Origin: a virus
Length of the DNA stretch: 36,194 bases
Virus record (IMG/VR): IMGVR_UViG_3300046305_000072
Coordinates: 1 to 36,194 of that record
Reading direction: 5' to 3' (one strand)
The notes below the pieces were generated by a model. It had not been told where the DNA came from. It ran no database searches and was given only the letters and a program-made list of their open reading frames with translations. Positions 29,983 through 36,194 of the stretch are shown here, piece after piece. Each line of letters begins with the position of its first letter. Position 1 is the first letter of the stretch. Both the position numbers and the translations under genes were made by a program.

Positions 29983-31996
29983 TGTTTATCATCCCCTGTT
30001 GAATTGCGTTGACGCCCTCGATAGCCGCCTTCTGTTGGCTGATCGGTATTCCTGCCAGCGTTTCCGCCGTTTGCGCTTTGGCCTGCTCTGTGCGCGCTTT
30101 TGCAAGCTCAGCGTCAGCAGCGGCCTTGAGCGCCTTGGCTTGGCTTTCGGTTGCCAATGCTGCGGCCAGTGCGGCCTGACCGTCTGGAGCCGGGGCTTGC
30201 GCCTGCTCCATCTCGGCCCTCTCTTCTTTGTTCGGTTCCTCAACACCCATAGACACAAGCTTCTTGCGGGCATAGTCGCGGATGGTCTGCATTCCTTCGC
30301 CATCCGTATTGCGCAGCGCGGTCATGGACAGCACTTGCAGCGTCTCGGGGTCGGTAATGACGCCCATTAGCGCCGTGATTGTGCGCTGCGTTGCGCGCCG
30401 GCGGGCCGCAGATGCCGGGCCCACGTCAACGATCACTTCCATTTCTTGGTCCGCGAAGTCCATTTCGTGCCGAATTTCGCCCGTCTTTTCGTCAAGCATT
30501 GGCCTGCGCACCTCGGCAGAGCCGCGCTTGCCTTCCTCGGTCATGGTTTTGATCATGCGGCCATCCTCGTGGTAGAGGTCCGCCGCCATAGACAGCCAAA
30601 CCTCCGCCGCGCGACGCTCAGCCTTTGCAAGCGCGTCGAGGTAGCCGCTGGTCTGCACGTCGATGCGGGCCTGAACCATCTCCATTGCCACGCCCGATTG
30701 ATTGGGCTGCAAGGTTTCCGCATTCATCGGATTGCCGAGAAGGTCTTGCAGGTGAGCATCAGACAGCCCCAGCAGCGTTGCGGTTGCCTCGGGGATGTTT
30801 GGCGGCTCAAGATAGGCCGAGGGGCCAAACGCAACCGGGTTGCCGTCATTGTCTAAGATCGGGTCGGCCAAGCGGTAGCGATATTTTGCGCTGCTGTCCC
30901 ACATGTTTTGATATTTGGCAATCTGCTCAGCCGCGAAGATCGGCACCCGCACAGGGCTTTCCGCCGAGGTTTCATAGACCGACGAAGCTTGAACGTTCAG
31001 AATGATCTGCGTGTCCATAGGCTTTTGCGCGTGGCCTTCGAAGTATTCCACCCCGTCAATGACCCGGCGGTGGGCATAGCCGACGATAACCGGGATATTG
31101 CGCCCGGCAATCACGCCGTCATCGCGCAGCACCTTGGAGCCGCAGAGCGTATACTTGCGCACCTCGTCCATTTCGACCGAATAGCTTTCGCCCTCGACCA
31201 AGCCCGTGGCCAGCAAATCGGCGGCCTCTTCCTCGGTCAGGTCAGACGCCAGATATTCGCTTTCGGTGCCGTCAAATGCCGTGAACACCCGCATGGTGTC
31301 CTTGCCTTTGGCCTTCACGAAGTATTCTGCCACGATCACCTGATCAGGCTGGAACCATTGATAAGTCGGTGCGTATTCAATCTCGACCGGGAAAGATGCC
31401 GCCTCCTCGCCCCATTCATCGACGAACGCCTCTTTCGTCGTCGGGGTCAGCAGGAAGGCCCATGCCGCGTCTGATTTGTCCTCCATCTTGGAGTTATCAT
31501 CGAAATAAACCCGCAGGGCCGCGTCACTGATTGGCTCAGAGCAAACGCGCTGGTGGCCCTTGCGCTTGTCCTCGTAATCCGCCCGCAGGCGCCATGCGCC
31601 CATTCCGCCCGTCACCAACTCGTCAAAGGCGTTGTCCCGCGCCTGCCGACCGGCTGCGTCGTATGTGTCAGCCCGATATCGGCCCGCGCAGATATCCGAA
31701 AGCTCACTGTTTTCGCCGCCGTCCTTGGGCATAAACTCGGCGCTGATGCGGTTGTTCCGGTATTCGTTCAGGATGCGGGTAACGGCCAGCGCGGTCTTGT
31801 TGATCTCAAGCTTCATACGGCTTCCGAAGTCGCCATCTTCGTCCCATAGCCATTGACCGCCGGGAACGCTGGTGAACTTGCGGCACAATGCCGACCGCCT
31901 GCGCACCTCTGCGTTGTAGTTTGACGCCTGATCAAAGCGGCGCAGCGCCTGCTGGTGGATTTCGCCAAGCTTGCGCGAAGGGGTCTTGCGGGCCAT
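29975..31996 (-). CDS. Portal protein, P22 gp1 family
   Basis: 673 residues (P22 gp1: 725). The body matches the P22-type portal: RRRSALCRKFTSVPGGQWLW, RMKLEINKTALAVTRILNEY (P22: RPVFNKIRQ-type start), the NAFDELVTGGMGAWRLRADY segment, VIVGYAHRRVIDGVEYFEGH, and a C-terminal Gln/Ala/Glu/Lys-rich helical barrel (AKALKAAADAELAKARTEQA) ending AIEGVNAIQQGMINNG. The dodecamer forms the DNA entry channel. TAATG overlap with the large terminase gene. Confidence 0.92.
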   Translation of the reverse strand: MARKTPSRKLGEIHQQALRRFDQASNYNAEVRRRSALCRKFTSVPGGQWLWDEDGDFGSRMKLEINKTALAVTRILNEYRNNRISAEFMPKDGGENSELSDICAGRYRADTYDAAGRQARDNAFDELVTGGMGAWRLRADYEDKRKGHQRVCSEPISDAALRVYFDDNSKMEDKSDAAWAFLLTPTTKEAFVDEWGEEAASFPVEIEYAPTYQWFQPDQVIVAEYFVKAKGKDTMRVFTAFDGTESEYLASDLTEEEAADLLATGLVEGESYSVEMDEVRKYTLCGSKVLRDDGVIAGRNIPVIVGYAHRRVIDGVEYFEGHAQKPMDTQIILNVQASSVYETSAESPVRVPIFAAEQIAKYQNMWDSSAKYRYRLADPILDNDGNPVAFGPSAYLEPPNIPEATATLLGLSDAHLQDLLGNPMNAETLQPNQSGVAMEMVQARIDVQTSGYLDALAKAERRAAEVWLSMAADLYHEDGRMIKTMTEEGKRGSAEVRRPMLDEKTGEIRHEMDFADQEMEVIVDVGPASAARRRATQRTITALMGVITDPETLQVLSMTALRNTDGEGMQTIRDYARKKLVSMGVEEPNKEERAEMEQAQAPAPDGQAALAAALATESQAKALKAAADAELAKARTEQAKAQTAETLAGIPISQQKAAIEGVNAIQQGMINNG

Positions 31997-33342
31997 TATA
32001 GTCTCCTACCTGCGCCCAGCGATGCCGCAGGCTGTGGAATGAAAGGGGGCGGCGTGATCTTCTTTGTCATGTGCGGGAAAAGGTCAGTTATCGCCCACAC
32101 AAGCGCGTCCACCCGATCCGGCGAGCCGCTGCCTTGATAGCCTGCATTGGTCATTTGCACCATTTGCGCCTCTAACTCGATCAGCCTGCCAAGGTGCACC
32201 ACCTTGCCTTGCTCATAAAAAGCAGACGCTGGCTCGGCACGAATGTGCTTGCCCCGCGATGCCCTCACTTCCCTGATCTTAACATTAGGATCGACAGTGC
32301 GCAACGTATGCGCAACCATGTCGCCGCCTTGGTTGATTTCGATCACAATCGCATCCGCGTCCCATTCCCGATACAGCGAGATTGCGCGCCGCGCCCATTC
32401 GTTTGGGCTGCCCGCCATAGAAGCGTCCTCAAGGATAACCCCCCGGTTGCCTTGGTCCAAGCCCGCGACGATGATGCCGTGCTCGTCGCTCGTTTCGGTG
32501 TTGCTGATTGCCGGGTCTATCGCAATCACTATCCGCTTCATTTCTGGCGCTGCCGTGATCCGGTATGCGTCAAGGCTTGCCTGCGTCCAAAGCGCGCCGG
32601 GCAGGTCGCCAAGGATTTCAGCGTGAAGCTCCTGCCGACCCAGCCGCGTGTTCTCGTATCGGTCCCTGATCTTTTGCAGGAAGGGCGCTGCGAGGTTTGA
32701 AGCGTTGTCATACGTGCTTCCCCGCGTAACATGCACCTTGCCTTCTTTGCCGCCCACAATATCCTTGATGATGTCGGTCGGCAGCGGCGTTGTCGTCACC
32801 AAGACGCGGGGCTTATCGCCAAGGCGAAGCGCAAATTGCAGCATGTCCCACGTTTCGCGGCCATAGCGGAATTTTGCCAATTCATCGACCCAAGCTGCGT
32901 CGAACTGGGGGCCTCGAAGCTGCCCCGGCTCCGTGCCGTTATAGCCCAGCGCTACGGCACCGTTCGGGAATACCATGCGTATAGGCTTGTAAGTCACCTT
33001 GGGGCGCTCAGCCGGGGGAAACACGCTCATGATCCCGCTTTCGCCGTTGACCATAACGTCCTCAAGGTCTTTCTGCGTCTCGGCCACGAGGGCAATGCGC
33101 CGTGATCCGTTTTTGATCTGGGTCCGCACCCATTCAGCGCCCGAGCGCGTCTTGCCAAAGCCTCGGCCCGCGATGATAGCCCACACGTCCCAATCGCCGG
33201 GCGGCTCAATTTGCTCAGGCCGAGCGTTAAACCCGGCCCAGTCATAAAGAAGCTCCTCGATCTGCTCAGGCTTGAACCCCGCGATTAGGGCGTCGCGCTC
33301 ATCCTTCGGAAGGCTCGCTAGACGTTCTGCGGGCGATTGCAT
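31996..33342 (-). CDS. terL: Terminase large subunit
   Basis: 448 residues. ATPase: Walker A GRGFGKTR (59-66), Walker B AAWVDEL with D153 and E154, coupling motif TTTP (183-186). RNase H-like nuclease: D276 in AIDPAIS, E335 in IVIEINQGG, and D409/D412 near GSPDRVDALVWA. This fits the Terminase_6-type DNA-packaging proteins, which also include gene-transfer-agent packaging subunits. It pumps DNA into the procapsid and cuts it. Gene starts 44 bases inside the small subunit gene with a good AGGG ribosome site. With a P22-type portal it suggests headful packaging. Confidence 0.95.
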   Translation of the reverse strand: MQSPAERLASLPKDERDALIAGFKPEQIEELLYDWAGFNARPEQIEPPGDWDVWAIIAGRGFGKTRSGAEWVRTQIKNGSRRIALVAETQKDLEDVMVNGESGIMSVFPPAERPKVTYKPIRMVFPNGAVALGYNGTEPGQLRGPQFDAAWVDELAKFRYGRETWDMLQFALRLGDKPRVLVTTTPLPTDIIKDIVGGKEGKVHVTRGSTYDNASNLAAPFLQKIRDRYENTRLGRQELHAEILGDLPGALWTQASLDAYRITAAPEMKRIVIAIDPAISNTETSDEHGIIVAGLDQGNRGVILEDASMAGSPNEWARRAISLYREWDADAIVIEINQGGDMVAHTLRTVDPNVKIREVRASRGKHIRAEPASAFYEQGKVVHLGRLIELEAQMVQMTNAGYQGSGSPDRVDALVWAITDLFPHMTKKITPPPFIPQPAASLGAGRRL

Positions 33343-33772
33343 CCAGTTTCCCTATGAGAATAAGCGCGGCTGTATCGGTCGAAGTGATCGTCTCGCCGTT
33401 GCTGGTGTGGTCAACCTTGGCCTTGGCCGGGGCCTCTAGGCCGAAAAGTTTTACTTTGCCATTGATCGCGGAAACCATTGCAGACGGGTTGCCCAACGTT
33501 AACGCGGTTTTCCGGGCCTGCTCATACTCTTCGGCGGCTTGGTTTCTGGTGTAGATAGAGTGACGCTTAGCCTGTTCCCCTAGCTCTTTGATCATTAGGG
33601 CCACCATAGGGTGGTCTAATAACTGGCTCGCCTCGACATAAATCCAGCCGTCCTTACTATCGGGCGCGACATCATACGCTTGTCGATAAGCCTCAGCCGC
33701 GTTTCCTGTTGCGAAAAAAGCAAGAGCAAAGGCTTCTTGCTTTTGGGTCAACCGTTGTTTGGCTTTTGCCAT
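33299..33772 (-). CDS. terS: Terminase small subunit
   Basis: 157 residues from ATG 33772 (AGGG six bases upstream; a TTG at 33778 is possible). N-terminal helix-turn-helix region RLTQKQEAFALAFFATGNAA followed by EAYRQAYDV, standard for the Terminase_2 family, then VEASQLLDHPMVALMIKELG and a helical multimerisation part. It recognises the packaging start site, which in P22 lies inside the gene for this subunit. Overlaps terL by 44 bases. Confidence 0.9.
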   Translation of the reverse strand: MAKAKQRLTQKQEAFALAFFATGNAAEAYRQAYDVAPDSKDGWIYVEASQLLDHPMVALMIKELGEQAKRHSIYTRNQAAEEYEQARKTALTLGNPSAMVSAINGKVKLFGLEAPAKAKVDHTSNGETITSTDTAALILIGKLDAIARRTSSEPSEG

Positions 33773-33787
33773 TGGCAACCCTAGCCC

Positions 33788-34066
33788 TTACACTGCGTCG
33801 ATGATTGAAATCGCTTGGCCTTCGGTCATGGCAATGAAGGTTGGCACGTTTGCCGGGCAGTAGATGCCGTTGATCAGCGTGACGCCTGTGCCTGAACGCG
33901 CATATACGTGCGTGGCGCATAGCACCTGCGCGGCCTGGCCCACACGTGCAACGATGGCACCGTTTGCGGCTGCGCCTGATGTGGTGACAGCCTCAGACCG
34001 TGCGTCGATGCCGTTGAAGATATCACGGGTAACGACCGTGCCGATTGTAACGTATGCTGTAGCCAT
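33788..34066 (-). CDS. First late gene, small Ala/Val-rich protein, unknown
   Basis: 92 residues, beginning MATAYVTIGTVVTRDIFNGI, with TTSGAAANGAIVARVGQAAQ and PANVPTFIAMTEGQAISIID. Beta-rich, no cysteine motif, resembles small head decoration or stabilisation domains, but no named family. It is the first gene after the late promoter; ribosome site GAGG eight bases before ATG. Confidence 0.72.
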   Translation of the reverse strand: MATAYVTIGTVVTRDIFNGIDARSEAVTTSGAAANGAIVARVGQAAQVLCATHVYARSGTGVTLINGIYCPANVPTFIAMTEGQAISIIDAV

Positions 34067-34090
34067 TTTGGAAACCTCGCTGTTTGGGTC

Positions 34091-34119
34091 AATCTATCAT
34101 GGTGGTGTTGCGTTGTCTA
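34091..34119 (-). promoter_or_regulatory. Candidate late promoter
   Basis: Leftward TAGACA (34114-34119), a 17-base spacer, TAGATT (34091-34096), about 25 bases before the first late gene. The gap 34067-34291 is one of the longest in the genome, and all late genes follow it in the same direction. Confidence 0.6.
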
Positions 34120-34120
34120 T

Positions 34121-34166
34121 CCAAGGGCCAGCGGCGAGAGGTACTGGCGTTAAACCGCGCCCTTGG
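34121..34166 (-). other. Long hairpin directly upstream of the late promoter
   Basis: An 8-base perfect stem (34121-34128 with 34159-34166, CCAAGGGC) continues, after a two-base bulge, into a 4-base stem (34131-34134 with 34155-34158). It could end early transcription (no T-run), bind a late activator, or serve packaging. The remaining gap 34167-34291 shows nothing I can support. Confidence 0.5.
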
Positions 34167-34291
34167 TGCTATGGTTTGGGGGTATTTATCGAATGCCAGC
34201 CCCCTGCACTCATAGCTTACAGCCCATTGTGACGCTATGGGTCAAGCGATCTGTTGCCGCATCTTGGCGGGTTTGATGTTAGGGCGCAAGC

Positions 34292-34777
34292 CTAGCGATC
34301 AAGCCCCCATCGTATCAAAAGCGGATTTATTTTTTCCGCCACATCCAACCATGCCGCTTGCTGCAAAAGCCAATCCTTTGCCTTTACCCAATCTTGGGAA
34401 AATTGCTCGTACGGCGCGACCCGCAGCATCCAGAGATATGCATCGAGGCGGTCAAGGAATTTCAGGTGGTCGCCCGATCCTACAGGCCAACCGTTTTGCG
34501 TTGCTACCTTAGCCTCTGCATCGCATAGGGCCGTATATAGGTCGGGATTGTCGCGCTTGACTGGGCCGGGCACATCGCCCGTCACGCTCTCGGGCAGGTC
34601 GTGATAGAGGCAGGCGACCATCAGGCCGGTATCGTCGGGCCAGAGCTGGTGCGCAAGGATTGCCATGCGCGCGCTGTGCGCCCCTACGGGGTCATTAGAT
34701 GATTGCAGGGCGTATGAGGTGCAGGCATGCCAGCGCCGCGTGTGAGAGGCGTTCCATGCGGTGGAAAGCGCGCTCAT
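34292..34777 (-). CDS. HD-domain nucleotide phosphohydrolase (YfbR/DatZ-like)
   Basis: 161 residues from ATG 34777 (ATGA overlap). The HD metal site is visible: H34 in GAHSARMAILAHQL, H59-D60 in LYHDLPESVTGDVPGPVKRD, and a later Asp (D109 or D112). An Arg-Trp pair (RRWH, 14-17) matches the substrate-binding segment of YfbR. The TGDVPGPVK string closely parallels TGDLPTPVK of E. coli YfbR, a deoxynucleoside 5'-monophosphatase. Cyanophage DatZ, a dATP hydrolase, is a relative; its PurZ partner is not in this window. It may adjust the dNTP pool during replication. Confidence 0.85.
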   Translation of the reverse strand: MSALSTAWNASHTRRWHACTSYALQSSNDPVGAHSARMAILAHQLWPDDTGLMVACLYHDLPESVTGDVPGPVKRDNPDLYTALCDAEAKVATQNGWPVGSGDHLKFLDRLDAYLWMLRVAPYEQFSQDWVKAKDWLLQQAAWLDVAEKINPLLIRWGLDR

Positions 34778-35490
34778 TCTGCGCACCGCCGCGCGCGCTC
34801 GATCTTGCCTGCATCGGTGAGCCGGTACGTATACACCGACCCGATCCGCGCGCCTCGCTCAAGCTGGCCGCTTTTGATCATGTTGGAGACCGCGTTATAG
34901 CCTGCGGTTTGTGAAACGCCTGCGGCCTCAATCAAGGTGTGGTCGATGGCCGCGAACGTCTCCGACGCGATAGACAACACCACTGTGCGCGCGTCAACCG
35001 GGGCCACGTACATCAGCGGGGAAGGCCCATCGCCAAGCCTGCGCTGGCGCTCAATGCGGCCCGCTTCTGTCAGCAGATATGTGGGCTTCCCGTTGTCATA
35101 GGGTCCGCTGGCGATATGGCCCACGGCCTTGAGGTCAGAGATTGCGCGATAGATCGTGTCGACTGAAAGCCCCGCTGCGAAGGCCAAGGGCTTTCCGATC
35201 TTTTCTGGCGTGTCTCCAAGCATCCCCAAGATGATCGACCGGGCGCTGGTGGTCTTGATGTTTGGGCGGCGGGGCTTGTCTGGCGCAGGGGCTGGGCCGC
35301 GTTGAGCCTCTGGAACCTTGCCAATGTGGCCGCTCTTGCGTTCAAGGATTTGCATCGCCTTCGCGGCTGTGTAGCCCTGCTGCATGAGTTCCACAATGGC
35401 GATGACGCCTGCAGGCACCTTTGCTTCCGACTTCGGTGGCAAGATGCGGGGAATGGTCTTGGTGATGATTAGGCTGCGATCTTGTATCAT
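34774..35490 (-). CDS. Double winged-helix regulator
   Basis: 238 residues. Two winged helix-turn-helix units: TSARSIILGMLGDTPEKIGK with LSVDTIYRAISDLKAVGHI (about 80-125, wing at GPYDNGKPTYLLTEAGRIER), and LIEAAGVSQTAGYNAVSNMI with a wing ending YTYRLTDAGKIERARR (about 180-235). The N-terminal 75 residues include another helical piece (MQQGYTAAKAMQILE). Duplicate wings suggest binding to a two-part operator. It may control the switch to late transcription, whose candidate promoter is 600 bases downstream (inference). ATGA at both ends. Confidence 0.72.
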   Translation of the reverse strand: MIQDRSLIITKTIPRILPPKSEAKVPAGVIAIVELMQQGYTAAKAMQILERKSGHIGKVPEAQRGPAPAPDKPRRPNIKTTSARSIILGMLGDTPEKIGKPLAFAAGLSVDTIYRAISDLKAVGHIASGPYDNGKPTYLLTEAGRIERQRRLGDGPSPLMYVAPVDARTVVLSIASETFAAIDHTLIEAAGVSQTAGYNAVSNMIKSGQLERGARIGSVYTYRLTDAGKIERARRCAE

Positions 35491-36026
35491 TGCTCGTTCT
35501 CTCTGTTGCTGGTGAAAGTCTTTGGGGCGAAGCCTGCCGCCTCCATGATCTGTTGCGCCCGCTCTTTGGTCACGGGCATTCTTTCCTCCTCTGCTGGCTT
35601 TGGCAAGGCGTTAAGCTTTGCCGCCTCACGTTTCCCCCGCATCGCGGTGAGCAGGCCCAGGATATCGCCGGGGGTTGGGCGGGCCCGTGAATTTTCCCGG
35701 TTCCATTGGCGCAATCCCCAGACGACCTGCTCGCTCGTCCAGTCTTGCAGCTCGTCGCACCACCAAGCCAGTTGACCAGCGCGAACCTCATCATCTTCAA
35801 ACGGCCTGAAATATGAGCTTAGAACAATCTTAACCTCAGAAGCAATCTGGCGACGGTGATCTTGCAGCTCTTGCGGCGAAAGCAATTTCGAGTGCCGAGG
35901 AGTTGGGGTTGGATATGCCGCGCGAAAACTTTCTTGCGTTGCCAATCCATGTTCGCCAGCCTGCGTCCCAGTCTGCGAAAACGGTTGCTTTGGCTGCGTG
36001 GTGATCTCTGAACTTGTCGGCTTCAT
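35487..36026 (-). CDS. Replication-associated protein, possible helicase-loader-like
   Basis: 179 residues from ATG 36026, preceded by GAGGAA at ideal distance but overlapping the replication initiator gene by 191 bases. A TTG at 35885 would give 132 residues and a 50-base overlap. The first 50 residues are a Thr/Ser/Gln-rich, unstructured stretch; the conserved part is QLAWWCDELQDWTSEQVVWG, then LRQWNRENSRARPTPGDILG (the shared W and RPTPGDI pattern is common in alphaproteobacterial phages). Placed after an initiator gene as lambda P follows O, but similarity to a loader is not shown. Confidence 0.7.
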   Translation of the reverse strand: MKPTSSEITTQPKQPFSQTGTQAGEHGLATQESFRAAYPTPTPRHSKLLSPQELQDHRRQIASEVKIVLSSYFRPFEDDEVRAGQLAWWCDELQDWTSEQVVWGLRQWNRENSRARPTPGDILGLLTAMRGKREAAKLNALPKPAEEERMPVTKERAQQIMEAAGFAPKTFTSNRENEQ

Positions 36027-36194
36027 TTCTGATTTCCTCGTCGGTGAATTGCTTCGAATATGCATCCTGAATGTTGCGCTCACTTGGCACCCAGCCCTCA
36101 GGCAATCTGCATCGGCGGGCTTGCTTTTTTTCCTTTGGCTTACTATCGCCAAAGAATGACGGTTCATTGATGGTTATACATGATGGTTCGGGGG
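35836..36194 (-). CDS. Replication initiator, C-terminal half (runs off the right edge)
   Basis: An open leftward frame from the window edge to TGA at 35836. It reads PEPSCITINEPSFFGDSKPK, a basic stretch (EKKQARRCR), then LPEGWVPSERNIQDAYSKQF and DEEIRNEADKFRDHHAAKAT, and WDAGWRTWIGNARKF. The end domain LPEGW...F.D...WRTWIRNA is the typical C-terminal domain of phage replication initiators. Upstream it needs a DNA-binding half, which lies at 1-252. The edge codon is incomplete by one base, so exact circular joining puts the halves out of frame by one. An in-frame dnaX-like A-AAA-AAG site lies at 36124-36130. Confidence 0.85.
   Translation of the reverse strand, partial: PEPSCITINEPSFFGDSKPKEKKQARRCRLPEGWVPSERNIQDAYSKQFTDEEIRNEADKFRDHHAAKATVFADWDAGWRTWIGNARKFSRGISNPNSSALEIAFAARAARSPSPDCF
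36133..36188 (+). other. Putative replication origin with iterons inside the initiator gene
   Basis: Three direct repeats, TGACGGTT (36157-36164), TGATGGTT (36168-36175) and TGATGGTT (36181-36188), are spaced 11 and 13 bases apart, about one helical turn. Beside them lies a perfect 7-base inverted repeat (36133-36139 with 36148-36154, CTTTGGC) with an 8-base loop, and an A/T-rich tract with seven T residues (36125-36131). They fall in the linker between the DNA-binding and C-terminal halves of the initiator gene, as the lambda origin falls inside O. Further iterons beyond the window edge are possible. Confidence 0.6.

Noticed and set aside
34292-34777. A full 2-aminoadenine (PurZ/DatZ) system
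   Set aside because: Only the HD phosphohydrolase is present; no PurZ or dedicated polymerase can be seen.
35487-36167. Longer 226-residue version of the gene ending at 35487
   Set aside because: The extra N-terminal residues run through the iterons and the basic region of the initiator gene, with a shadow-like composition; the ATG at 36026 or TTG at 35885 is better supported.

Overview
The window reads as an almost complete genome of a small P22-like tailed phage (podovirus-type virion) of an alphaproteobacterial host, most likely Rhodobacterales-like. Reasons: a full set of P22-type head and neck genes (terminase, portal, scaffold, a 430-residue coat, gp4-like and gp10-like tail accessory factors, a head-binding tailspike), a phage copy of the alphaproteobacterial nucleoid protein GapR, moderately high GC, and no host genes at either end. 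The two ends carry the two halves of one leftward gene, a replication initiator: its N-terminal winged helix-turn-helix half runs off base 1 and its C-terminal half enters at base 36194. The sequence therefore appears to be a circular or circularly permuted map of about 36.2 kb, opened inside the replication gene. No integrase, DNA polymerase, primase or helicase is visible.

Layout. (1) Leftward early block: a Cro-like regulator (2384-2587), a strong terminator, then a small unknown gene, an orphan C5 DNA methyltransferase, a RusA-like resolvase, a small zinc protein and GapR. After another hairpin come the replication initiator (252 to 1, then 36194 to 35836), a possible loader-like gene, a two-wing regulator and a YfbR/DatZ-like HD phosphohydrolase (down to 34292). 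Three iteron-like repeats and a hairpin lie inside the initiator gene (36133-36188), as the origin does inside lambda O. (2) Rightward block 2721-8807: an annealing-recombination set (ERF, a coiled-coil partner, SSB, NinB-like, Ref-like nuclease), then, from a second promoter at 6183, a ribbon-helix-helix regulator and about nine small unknown genes that form the accessory zone. (3) Leftward late block 34066-8844: packaging, head, neck, several small virion proteins, three ejection-type proteins, a virion muramidase-like protein, the tailspike, a crowded lysis cassette (endolysin, several small membrane proteins, Rz/Rz1-like spanins), and a 1088-residue beta-helix protein that looks like a second receptor-binding protein.

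Genes work in overlapping chains: most junctions are ATGA, GTGA, TAATG or 8-base overlaps, so translation is probably coupled through each operon. The divergent control region 2588-2720 separates leftward and rightward early transcription; a candidate late promoter sits at 34091-34119. The most interesting points are the initiator gene split across the ends with an internal iteron origin, promoters whose 17-base spacers hold palindromes, a likely one-base frameshift in a lysis-region membrane gene, dual reading frames at 659-953, and two unrelated receptor-binding proteins flanking the lysis genes.
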